From an uncultured Parafilimonas sp. (GTDB lineage Bacteria > Bacteroidota > Bacteroidia > Chitinophagales > Chitinophagaceae), in NCBI GenBank assembly GCA_937892395.1, contig CALAGJ010000044.1:1-33855 (forward strand): 33,855 bases of DNA, read 5' to 3'. Below the pieces are notes generated by a model. That model had not been told where the DNA came from. It did no database searches and was given only the letters and a program-made list of their open reading frames with translations. How positions within the stretch are numbered: position 1 is the stretch's first letter; every line of letters begins with the position of its first letter. Of this stretch, positions 1 through 7,674 are shown one piece after another. Made by a program: the position numbers and the translations under genes.

Positions 1-23
1 TCAGACGTGTGCTCTTCCGATCT
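1..23. other. Illumina adapter contamination (not genomic)
   Basis: The first 23 bases match the 3' end of the standard Illumina TruSeq read-2 adapter, including its diagnostic CTCTTCCGATCT end. The ilvD reading frame starts making sense only at base 24 and would hit a TGA at 23-25 if the adapter were counted. This is an assembly artefact and should be trimmed. Confidence 0.96.
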
Positions 24-133
24 GAAAAAGTAAATGGAAGCAGCCTACTCTAAAAGTAACAAAAGGAGTTTTATACAAATACGCTTTATCTGTAAAAGAT
101 GCTGGTCAAGGCTGTGTTACAGACGAAATATAA
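24..133 (+). CDS. ilvD: Dihydroxy-acid dehydratase, C-terminal fragment (contig edge)
   Basis: The last 35 codons of ilvD can be read in the frame that ends at TAA 131-133. The peptide contains KGVLYKYALSVKDAGQGCVT, followed by DEI and the stop. This is the typical end of Bacteroidota IlvD (a KY...V..A..GCVTD pattern). The enzyme is an Fe-S dehydratase that converts 2,3-dihydroxy-3-methylvalerate and 2,3-dihydroxyisovalerate to 2-oxo acids, the third common step of isoleucine and valine synthesis. All catalytic parts lie off the contig. Position right before ilvB in the same direction fits the usual ilvDBNCA order. The fragment is truncated by the contig edge, so it is not evidence for a pseudogene. 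Confidence 0.85.
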
Positions 134-201
134 AATATCATCTTGATGATAAAATTATACAAATGACTATATATACTGTGGATGTTTTAAAAAAATGAAA
201 A

Positions 202-1950
202 ATGGAATTTGTAGCAACAAATGAAAATTTAATTGAACAAAAATTAATGCCTACCCTTACAGGAAGTGAAGCAGTGTTGGAGGCTTTGATTGCCGAAGGC
301 ATACATACTTTGTTCGGATATCCGGGTGGTGCCATCATGCCTATTTATGATGCCCTATATGATTATAAAGATAAGATTAAACATATATTGGTTAGACATG
401 AACAGGGTGGTATACACGCTGCTCAGGGTTTTGCAAGAGCAAGTGGAAGCACAGCTGTTGTATTTGCCACAAGTGGGCCGGGTGCTACAAATCTCGTTAC
501 AGGCTTAGCAGATGCTATGATAGATTCTACACCAGTTGTATGCATTACAGGGCAAGTGTTTGCTCATCTTTTAGGCACGGATGCATTTCAAGAAACGGAT
601 GTCATCAATATTACCACTCCTGTTACAAAATGGAACTATCAAGTAACGGATGCCAATGAAATTTCACAGGTATTGGCAAAAGCATTCTATATAGCAGGTA
701 GTGGAAGACCGGGTCCTGTTTTAATAGACATCACCAAAAATGCACAGCTTCAAAAATTTGAATACAAAGGGTATGAAAAATGTGAGCATATCAGAAGTTA
801 TCGACCTAAACCAATAGTAAGAAATACTTATGTAGTTGAGGCTGCAAAACTTATCAATGAAGCTGAAAAACCATTTGTCATATTTGGACAAGGAGTTATA
901 CTCGGCAAAGCTGAAAACGAATTTATAACATTTATAGAAAAAGGAGGATTGCCGGCTGCATGGACGATAATGGGTATGGGTGCTATTCCTACCAATCATC
1001 CTTTATCAGTAGGTATGCTGGGCATGCATGGAAACTATGGCCCAAATGTGTTGACTAATGAATGTGATGTGTTGATTGCTGTGGGCATGCGGTTTGATGA
1101 TAGAGTAACAGGTCGATTAGACAAATATGCCCATCAGGCTAAAATTATTCATTTGGATATTGACCCTGCTGAGATAGATAAAAATGTAAAGTCAACAGTA
1201 CCTCTATGGGGCGATTGTAAAGAAGTATTACCTATGCTTACTGCATTACTACTTAAAAAATCTTACCCCTCTTGGCTTACACAATTTCATGATTACAGGG
1301 CTAAAGAGAATGCCTCATGCATTCAGGCAGAATTATTTCCAACTACCGATTCACTTACAATGGGCGAAGTCATCCACACACTCAATGAACTTACAAATGG
1401 TGAAGCCACAATAGTAACTGATGTAGGTCAGCATCAAATGGTAGCCTGCCGCTATTCAAAAATGAATCATAGTAAAAGTAATATAACCAGCGGTGGCTTA
1501 GGCACTATGGGTTTTGCCTTGCCTGCTGCCATTGGAGCTGCTTATGGCAATCCTTGTCGTACAACCATTGCTATTATTGGTGATGGTGGTTTTCAAATGA
1601 CTTTACAAGAGTTGGGAACGATTATGCAATTCAAGCCAAATATTAAAATTTTAATCCTCAACAATCAGTTTTTAGGTATGGTGCGCCAATGGCAACAACT
1701 CTTTCATGAAAAACGCTATTCGTTTGTAGATATTCAAAGCCCTGATTTTGTACAACTGGCAAAAGCATATAATATACAAGGGCAAAGAGTATGTGATAGA
1801 ACAAACCTAAAAAATGCGCTCCAAACAATGTTAGAAACTACCGAAACTTATTTGCTTGAAGTAATGGTGGGCAAAGAAAATAATGTATTTCCTATGGTGC
1901 CACAAGGTAGGGGAGTAGCGGAGATTGTATTGTCAAAAGAGGAATTATAA
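202..1950 (+). CDS. ilvB: Acetolactate synthase large (catalytic) subunit
   Basis: This ThDP-dependent enzyme condenses two pyruvates to acetolactate, or pyruvate with 2-oxobutyrate to acetohydroxybutyrate, the first common step of valine, leucine and isoleucine synthesis. The 582 aa length is normal for the family. Visible features are the N-terminal ThDP-binding pyrimidine domain with FGYPGGAIMPIYD (38-50) and the catalytic Glu67 in RHEQGG, the central FAD/Rossmann-like domain (about 205-350), and the C-terminal ThDP domain with the GDGG...NN metal-binding motif (460-463, NN 487-488). The start at 202 adds about 15 residues before the conserved core; ATG 247 is an alternative. It lies 68 bp after ilvD and 37 bp before ilvN, so it is very likely cotranscribed with the regulatory subunit. 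Confidence 0.96.
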   Translation: MEFVATNENLIEQKLMPTLTGSEAVLEALIAEGIHTLFGYPGGAIMPIYDALYDYKDKIKHILVRHEQGGIHAAQGFARASGSTAVVFATSGPGATNLVTGLADAMIDSTPVVCITGQVFAHLLGTDAFQETDVINITTPVTKWNYQVTDANEISQVLAKAFYIAGSGRPGPVLIDITKNAQLQKFEYKGYEKCEHIRSYRPKPIVRNTYVVEAAKLINEAEKPFVIFGQGVILGKAENEFITFIEKGGLPAAWTIMGMGAIPTNHPLSVGMLGMHGNYGPNVLTNECDVLIAVGMRFDDRVTGRLDKYAHQAKIIHLDIDPAEIDKNVKSTVPLWGDCKEVLPMLTALLLKKSYPSWLTQFHDYRAKENASCIQAELFPTTDSLTMGEVIHTLNELTNGEATIVTDVGQHQMVACRYSKMNHSKSNITSGGLGTMGFALPAAIGAAYGNPCRTTIAIIGDGGFQMTLQELGTIMQFKPNIKILILNNQFLGMVRQWQQLFHEKRYSFVDIQSPDFVQLAKAYNIQGQRVCDRTNLKNALQTMLETTETYLLEVMVGKENNVFPMVPQGRGVAEIVLSKEEL

Positions 1951-1987
1951 AAAGAAGCCAAGGTTTGGATGAGAATAAAATAATCAT

Positions 1988-2578
1988 ATGCAAAAAAAGG
2001 AATTCACTATTACGGTTTACACAGAAAACCAAGTTGGACTGCTCAATCGTATAGCAATCATTTTTTCAAAAAGAAAAATAAATATTGATTCTTTAAATAC
2101 ATCGCCCAGCGAAGTGGATAGTGTACATCGCTTTACCATTCTCATAAATGAAACGGAGGAATTGGTACGCAAACTTTGCCGACAAATAGAAAAACAAGTA
2201 GATGTTTTAAAAGCATACTACAATACCAATGAAGAAATTATTTGGCAAGAATTGGCTATGTATAAAGTACCTACAGACATCATTGCGGAGCAAGTAAAAG
2301 TAGAAAGATTGCTTAGCCAGCATGGGGCAAAAGCTGTAGTTATCAGAAAAGACTATACCATATTTGAAGTAGCCGGACAACGTGAAGAAACGGATAAACT
2401 TATTACCATTTTAGAGCCTTATGGCCTTATAGAATTTGTGCGAAGTGCAAGAATTGCCATTATTAAAAATAGTGAAGGTTTTCATAAAAAACTACAAGAA
2501 TTTGAATACAGAGAACCAGGCTCTTCGGCTATTGGTAATGAATACCTCAATGAACAAGATTCCATATTTTCTATGTAA
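1988..2578 (+). CDS. ilvN: Acetolactate synthase small (regulatory) subunit
   Basis: This is the regulatory partner of IlvB, which normally confers valine feedback inhibition and stimulates activity. The 196 aa protein has an N-terminal ACT domain (about 5-80, starting FTITVYTENQVGLLNRIAII) and the ALS small-subunit C-terminal domain (about 95-175, including KVERLLSQHGAKAV and FEVAGQREE). The tail after residue 180 is acidic and serine-rich and shows no motif. The gene is 37 bp downstream of ilvB and followed by ilvC, the standard order. No attenuator or leader peptide is visible between these genes. Confidence 0.94.
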   Translation: MQKKEFTITVYTENQVGLLNRIAIIFSKRKINIDSLNTSPSEVDSVHRFTILINETEELVRKLCRQIEKQVDVLKAYYNTNEEIIWQELAMYKVPTDIIAEQVKVERLLSQHGAKAVVIRKDYTIFEVAGQREETDKLITILEPYGLIEFVRSARIAIIKNSEGFHKKLQEFEYREPGSSAIGNEYLNEQDSIFSM

Positions 2579-2654
2579 GCAATGAATGATTTTCTATCAT
2601 AAAAGATATAGTCACAAAGCAAAAAAATTTTCATCAATAAAAAACAAAAATATA

Positions 2655-3701
2655 ATGGCGCAATTAAATTTTGGCGGAGTTTCGGAAAATGTAGTTACAA
2701 GAACAGAGTTTCCACTCTCTAAAGCACAGGAAGTATTGGCACAAGAAGTGGTAGCGGTAATAGGTTATGGAGTACAAGGCCCTGGTCAGGCATTGAACCA
2801 AAGAGATAATGGTATTCATGTAATTATTGGTCAAAGACGCAATAGTAAAACATGGGATAAAGCAGTAGCAGATGGATTTATACCCGGAGAAACTTTGTTT
2901 GAAATAGAAGAAGCACTACAGAGGGGTACTATCATTTGTTATCTCTTGAGTGATGCTGCACAAATAGCTTTATGGCCTACAGTAAAGCAGCATTTGACAC
3001 CGGGCAAGGCTTTGTATTTTTCACATGGTTTTGGTATTACATTCAATGAGCAAACGGGCATATTGCCTCCGGCAGATGTGGATGTTTTTCTGGTAGCACC
3101 AAAAGGCAGTGGCACATCACTTCGTCGCATGTTTTTGCAAGGGCGTGGTTTAAATAGCTCTTATGCCATTTATCAGGATGCCACGGGCAATGCTTGGAAT
3201 AGGGTAATAGCTCTGGGTATAGCAGTGGGTAGTGGTTATATGTTTGAAACAGATTTTAAGAAAGAAGTGTATAGTGATTTAACCGGAGAGAGAGGCACAC
3301 TCATGGGTGCTATACAAGGTATTTTTGCTGCTCAGTTTGAAGTACTGCGTTCCAAAGGACATTCTCCCAGCGAAGCGTTCAATGAAACTGTAGAAGAACT
3401 CACTCAATCTTTAATGCCATTGGTGGCTGAGAATGGTATGGACTGGATGTATTCAAACTGCTCTACAACTGCACAGCGTGGTGCTTTAGACTGGTGGAAA
3501 AAATTTAGAGATGCCACTTTGCCGGTGTTTAATGAACTCTATGAAAGTGTGGCCACGGGCAAAGAAAGTCAACGCTCCATTGACTCAAATTCTCAACCGG
3601 ATTATAGAGAAAAGTTAGAAGAAGAATTAAACGAATTGAGAGAAAGTGAAATGTGGCAGGCTGGTAAAACGGTAAGAAGCCTAAGGCCTGAAAATCAATA
3701 G
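2655..3701 (+). CDS. ilvC: Ketol-acid reductoisomerase
   Basis: IlvC isomerises and reduces acetolactate or acetohydroxybutyrate to the dihydroxy acids with NAD(P)H and Mg2+. The frame is open from ATG 2586, but ATG 2655 is preferred: it gives MAQLNFGGV..., and the 23 residues before it (MIFYHKRYSHKAKK...) are basic and unlike the family. The resulting 348 aa fits class I enzymes. Visible are the Rossmann motif VIGYGVQGPGQALNQRDNG, the cofactor loop GQRRNSKTWDKA, HGFGITF with the catalytic His, the metal-site region ETDFKKEVYSDLTGERG and the final YREKLEEELNELRESE helix. Same operon as ilvBN and ilvA. Confidence 0.95.
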   Translation: MAQLNFGGVSENVVTRTEFPLSKAQEVLAQEVVAVIGYGVQGPGQALNQRDNGIHVIIGQRRNSKTWDKAVADGFIPGETLFEIEEALQRGTIICYLLSDAAQIALWPTVKQHLTPGKALYFSHGFGITFNEQTGILPPADVDVFLVAPKGSGTSLRRMFLQGRGLNSSYAIYQDATGNAWNRVIALGIAVGSGYMFETDFKKEVYSDLTGERGTLMGAIQGIFAAQFEVLRSKGHSPSEAFNETVEELTQSLMPLVAENGMDWMYSNCSTTAQRGALDWWKKFRDATLPVFNELYESVATGKESQRSIDSNSQPDYREKLEEELNELRESEMWQAGKTVRSLRPENQ

Positions 3702-3781
3702 AGTCAATCGCTTTAGGATTTTTTACACGTTAATAGTAAAGAAAGTAAGTAGAGAAATATATATATGAAGTAGCATCTTAT

Positions 3782-5038
3782 ATGAATAACATATCCCATA
3801 CCAAACAGGTTTTACATATTCATCAAGCAGCAGCATCTCTAAAAAATGTAGTGTATAAAACGCCATTGCAATACAACCAAAATTTAAGTAGAAAATACAA
3901 CTGCAATGTCTATTTAAAAAGAGAAGATTTGCAAGTAGTGCGGAGTTATAAAATACGTGGTGCTTACAATATGATGAGCAGCCTCACCACACATCAATTG
4001 TCAAAAGGTGTAGTATGTGCCAGTGCGGGCAATCATGCACAGGGCTTTGCTTTTAGTTGTAAGCAACTACATGTAAGGGGTGTCGTTTTTATGCCCGTAA
4101 CCACACCCGGACAAAAAATAAGTCAAACTAAAATGTTTGGAGAAGATGCCATTTCAATCAAAATAGTTGGAGATAGTTTTGATGATTGTGCTCAGGCCGC
4201 AAAAGCATATTGCGCAGCAAATGGCATGACCTTTATTCCACCATTTGATGATTATAAAATTATAGAAGGACAAGGCACCGTAGGTTTAGAAATATTAGAA
4301 GAACTTGCTGCACCGGATTATATTTTTATACCCGTGGGTGGTGGCGGACTGAGTGCCGGAGTTGGTACATACATCAAAACATATTCTCCACATACAAAAA
4401 TTATTGGTGTAGAACCCGAAGGTGCTCCATCCATGAAAGCCGCTATGGATGCAGGTTTTCCTGTAACCTTATCAACTATTGATAAGTTTGTGGATGGTGC
4501 AGCAGTAAAGCGTGTAGGGGATATCAGTTTTGAAATTTGTAAATCTGTTATTGATGAAATGCACTTAGTAGCCGAAGGAAAAGTGTGTAGTAGCATTCTC
4601 GGTTTGTACAATGAAGATGCTATTGTAGTCGAACCGGCTGGGGCCTTGAGCATAGCCGCTTTAGATCATTATGCAACAACCATAAAAGGAAAAAATATTG
4701 TATGCATTGTAAGTGGTAGCAACAATGATATAGACCGCATGCAGGAAATAAAAGAAAGATCTCTGCAGTACGAAGGTTTAAAACATTATTTCCTCATCAA
4801 CTTTACACAGCGCCCAGGAGCATTAAAAGAATTTGTAAACGATGTACTTGGCCCCACAGACGATATTACAAGATTTGAATACATGCAAAAAACCAATAAA
4901 GAAAATGGCCCCGCACTTATTGGTATTGAGCTACAATCTAAATCGGATTATAAAAGCTTACTGATTAAGTTGAAAGAAAAGCAAGTAAACTATACAGAAA
5001 TCAATAAGGACAATACATTGTTTGGATACTTAATATAA
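3782..5038 (+). CDS. ilvA: Threonine ammonia-lyase (threonine dehydratase)
   Basis: This PLP enzyme deaminates threonine to 2-oxobutyrate, the entry step to isoleucine. The 418 aa protein has the PLP lysine in RSYKIRGAY (Lys57), the substrate loop SAGNHAQG, the glycine-rich phosphate loop VGGGGLSAG and, from about 335, one ACT-like regulatory domain (YFLINFTQRPGALKEFV). It is the short, single-regulatory-domain form (as in Corynebacterium), not the about 514 aa E. coli form with two. It ends the ilv cluster, so this operon supplies both the isoleucine-specific entry enzyme and the shared pathway enzymes. Leucine-specific leuABCD genes are not in the window. Confidence 0.94.
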   Translation: MNNISHTKQVLHIHQAAASLKNVVYKTPLQYNQNLSRKYNCNVYLKREDLQVVRSYKIRGAYNMMSSLTTHQLSKGVVCASAGNHAQGFAFSCKQLHVRGVVFMPVTTPGQKISQTKMFGEDAISIKIVGDSFDDCAQAAKAYCAANGMTFIPPFDDYKIIEGQGTVGLEILEELAAPDYIFIPVGGGGLSAGVGTYIKTYSPHTKIIGVEPEGAPSMKAAMDAGFPVTLSTIDKFVDGAAVKRVGDISFEICKSVIDEMHLVAEGKVCSSILGLYNEDAIVVEPAGALSIAALDHYATTIKGKNIVCIVSGSNNDIDRMQEIKERSLQYEGLKHYFLINFTQRPGALKEFVNDVLGPTDDITRFEYMQKTNKENGPALIGIELQSKSDYKSLLIKLKEKQVNYTEINKDNTLFGYLI

Positions 5039-5050
5039 TTTCCTATACAT

Positions 5051-5081
5051 ATAAAATCCTGATTTTATTTCTTTTAATTTT
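5051..5081 (+). terminator. Probable intrinsic terminator of the ilv operon
   Basis: A perfect AT-rich inverted repeat, ATAAAATC-CT-GATTTTAT (5051-5068), starts 13 bp after the ilvA stop and is followed by TTCTTTTAATTTT. The stem is weak (AU-rich), so efficiency is uncertain, but the position is right for the end of ilvA transcription. Confidence 0.5.
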
Positions 5082-5099
5082 CCCCTTCGGGTAATGAGG
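5082..5099 (+). repeat. Dispersed palindrome copy A (CCCTTCGGG + TAATGA)
   Basis: A small hairpin, CCC-TTC-GGG, is followed by TAATGAGG and preceded by a T-rich run. It shares this layout with copies near 20195, 24751, 24809 and 25475. See the findings for the alignment. Confidence 0.5.
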
Positions 5100-5260
5100 A
5101 TGTAGTCAGAAAGTTAAGACAATCTATATCGAATAATTTCATTCAATTGAGATGTTGTATGGCTTTGTAATGTTATATGTCTCTATGAATGTTAGCAAAT
5201 TTTTTGATAGGTTTTTGGCATGCTGCAAAATGTTGCTGAATGCTTTGTTGTCCGTTATTT

Positions 5261-5691
5261 TCAAATATGGGAATAAACTATTGGAATGTCGCAACTTAAT
5301 TTTTGTATGCACTCAGCAATGAGCTCATCAGTTTAGTCCGACCAATTCCAAAATGTAAAACCTAAATCGCTAAAACCCCAGTCAGGTGAAAGTATGAATT
5401 GATGAATATCACTCGCTACATTACATAAAGGGCAGGATAAGCCATTGTTTTTTGTTCGTGCCAGTCATTAAAGAAACTCCAGTCCTCAGATGCTATGTTC
5501 ACTTTACAATTTGGGCAATTGCACTCGTTCATTCCATATTTGCTCGTATCAAAAACTAGTCGTTCAGTTACAATTTCAAGTCCGATAGTTATTAAGACAT
5601 ATTGTAAATTGTTAGTAGAAACTGCTAGCCTCGTCTTGCACCTTCTTGTTATAAGCTCCTCCCAAAAATAGTTCGTTCTACAGATAGACAA
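5261..5691 (-). pseudogene. Broken gene for a CPNCK/WGFSDLGFTFWNW-type hypothetical protein
   Basis: Reading leftward from about 5691, one frame gives ...TERLVFDTSKYGMNECNCPNCKVN... up to DWHEQK. After a frame change in the A-run near 5455 the adjacent frame continues NNGLSCPLCNVASDIHQFI, then DWGFSDLGFTFWNWSD, an in-frame TAA, then TDELIAECIQKL...VYSHI and TGA at 5261. The two CPxC pairs and the GFTFWNW...VYxHI ending match an uncharacterised bacterial protein family I recall but cannot name; the cysteine pairs suggest a zinc ribbon. One frameshift and one nonsense codon mean it is not functional as written. The 5' end abuts the decayed IS3 element and may have been cut by its insertion. Confidence 0.7.
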
Positions 5692-5719
5692 AATTTGTTA
5701 ATTTGAGAAACGCAATACA

Positions 5720-6473
5720 ATGAAGAAGATCAAATTTAATCACAATCAGATTGCCTTTGTTTTAAGGGAATTTGGTAATGGCAAGTCAGTAGAAGATATT
5801 GCCAGAGTATATGGAGTAAGCAAGGAGACGTTTTACAAATGGCGTCAGTGCTTTGCTGGTATGGATGCAAGCGAACTTAAATGGGTCAAAGAGTTAGAAT
5901 AAGAAAATGCTCGTTTAAGCGGATATATGCTCATTTAGCGATAGAGATAGATGTAGCTAAATATATTATTGAAAAAAAGCTTTAAAGCCTTGCATGAAGC
6001 GCAGTATTCTTGCTAAACAATAAAAAACGGCCAATGGGCATCGGCAATGCGTGACGCATACTAAAAACGAGTAAGAGCGCACTTATTTACTAATCAGTGA
6101 AGGAGGATAGTTATTTGGAAAATCAATTATTAGAATTAATTTCCACACTTCCATCGCTTCGTAGAAAGGCAAAGAAACGCTTGCCACTGCTAATAAAGGA
6201 AAGTTTGGAGACTCCCTCATTTTTCACCCATACTTGGAGTAGTCATATATGAGAGATGCCATAAGTAATGGCAGTAAGTTTCGCTCATTTAATGTGATTG
6301 ATGATTTTAACCACAAGCTACTGTTTATAGAAATTGATAACTCACTTAAAACAAGTTATGCTTTTATAGACATTCTTGTTCTATTGCTTATGTTTTTTTA
6401 CCTCTATGGTATTTTGCTCTTTATTGCAGTCATTCTCAATTACTTTGGTATTTTTTTGTACATATCTGTATAG
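5720..6473 (+). pseudogene. Decayed IS3-family insertion sequence (OrfA and OrfB remnants)
   Basis: OrfA starts at ATG 5720 (MKKIKFNHNQIAFVLREFGN), with an HTH GKSVEDIARVYGVSKETFYKW typical of IS3/IS911 OrfA (residues 17-37). It has a TAA at 5900-5902 and a frame change near 5920, after which KRIYAHLAIEIDVAKYIIEK leads to a stop at 5985; the total of about 88 codons equals a normal OrfA. OrfB follows only as pieces: PMGIGNA, then LRRKAKKRLPLLIKESLE, then DAISNGSKFRSFNVIDDFNH (from about 6250), which matches the start of the DDE core. The piece between the N-terminal part and LRRKAKK is missing, so an internal deletion is likely. Homology fades after about 6370. I could not fix the terminal inverted repeats or target duplication. 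Confidence 0.85.
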
Positions 6474-6705
6474 CGGATAAATAAATTGCAGTGTTGTTTT
6501 TGTGTCCAAAGATTGTCCTAATCATAAAATGCTCATGTAAATGACGGGTTCAATGAATTGTAATTGTACATTTGCGGCCCATGAACATTAATATAAGTGC
6601 CACGCTCTCCTATTTCTCCTTTTTGAGGAGCAGTAGTAGTCATATTCCATAGTCCTAAAGACCTTATTGTATTGTCTTAAATTTTCTTTATATTAATTTT
6701 TACAA
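6474..6705. other. Intergenic stretch downstream of the IS remnant
   Basis: No recognised gene. On the minus strand an open frame runs from about 6676 to a TGA at 6533 (first ATG at 6643, 36 aa) and gives a protein-like peptide containing KGEIGERGTYINVHGPQMYN; it may be a gene fragment. On the plus strand TACATTTG at 6567-6574 matches the Bacteroidota -7 element TAnnTTTG and could serve the gene at 6706, but no good -33 TTTG is present. Confidence 0.4.
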
Positions 6706-7608
6706 ATGGAATCTTCAAATACTTTATTACTTGTTTTGCGGGGATTAATGCAGCGATACCGAAACAGAGTGCCGGATGTAAATGGTGTCATAAATGCCAT
6801 GATTGCTGAAGGCTTAATTACAGAAGCAAATGATATAGAAAATGATCATATTGCATTTCGTACGATGGGTGTGCCACAGTTAGGCATACAAAGCTTAGAA
6901 AAAATATTCTTGCATTATGGATATACAAAAATGGATTATTATTTCTTTGCTGAAAAGAAATTGAATGCATACTGGTATGCTCCTCCACAACCAAAATATC
7001 CACGCATTTTTATCAGTGAACTTAGGGTGAATGATCTAAGTGCAGAAGCACAACAAATCCTATTAAGCTATACCAATGAGGTAACTTCTGACCCGGTGGA
7101 TGCATTGGATTTGGACGATGCCACAGCAGTGGATGAATTCTTGCACAGTAGCTTATGGCGCCTTCCTTCCTTATCGGATTTTAAAGCACTTGCTGTTGAG
7201 AGTGAATATGCAGCATGGGTTATTTATAATCGGTACTACCTCAATCACTTTACGGTAAGTGTGCACAACCTAAAAGAGGGATATAATACGATTGAAACCT
7301 TTAATACTTTTTTAGAACAAAAAGGCTTTGTGCTGAATGATGCAGGTGGAAAAATTAAGCGTAGTCCGGATGGGGCGCTACAGCAAAGTAGCACAGTGGC
7401 AGAAATGATTGATGCTACATTTGCCGAAGGCAGCTCAGAAAAAATTAGTGGCAGTTATGTTGAATTTGCTGAACGCAAAGTATTGTATGCATTCACAGAT
7501 TTGGATGAAGCAGAGATAACACGTGCACATAGACGTGAAGGCTTTGAAGCAGCAAATGCAGATAAAATTTTTGAAAGCACCTACAGTGGACAAACCGATA
7601 AACGATAA
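6706..7608 (+). CDS. DUF1338 family protein, probable 2-oxoadipate dioxygenase/decarboxylase (HglS-like)
   Basis: The 300 aa protein has the DUF1338 layout: an N-terminal helical part, DHIAFRTMG (47-55), LNAYWYAPP and RIFISEL, NHFTVSVHNL (180-189) and GSYVEFAER (249-257). Characterised members (HglS of Pseudomonas putida and plant relatives) are Fe(II) enzymes of the VOC fold that convert 2-oxoadipate to D-2-hydroxyglutarate. By motif, His48, His181 and Glu253 would be the metal triad and Arg52 the substrate arginine (spaced four from the first His, as in HglS). The neighbouring ALDH7-type gene, 66 bp downstream, acts two steps earlier in lysine breakdown, which supports this role. The substrate is inferred. 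It could alternatively act on a related 2-oxo acid. Confidence 0.83.
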   Translation: MESSNTLLLVLRGLMQRYRNRVPDVNGVINAMIAEGLITEANDIENDHIAFRTMGVPQLGIQSLEKIFLHYGYTKMDYYFFAEKKLNAYWYAPPQPKYPRIFISELRVNDLSAEAQQILLSYTNEVTSDPVDALDLDDATAVDEFLHSSLWRLPSLSDFKALAVESEYAAWVIYNRYYLNHFTVSVHNLKEGYNTIETFNTFLEQKGFVLNDAGGKIKRSPDGALQQSSTVAEMIDATFAEGSSEKISGSYVEFAERKVLYAFTDLDEAEITRAHRREGFEAANADKIFESTYSGQTDKR

Positions 7609-7674
7609 TCAATAATTTTAAAATCAAACATTTATTGCTGTAATTTCAGTACGGCATAACAAACAAAAAATAAT

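Noticed and set aside
5420..5470. Calling the 91 aa minus-strand frame (5416-5691) an intact gene
   Set aside because: The conserved sequence continues in another frame to 5261 with an internal stop, so the short frame is only the front half of a broken gene.
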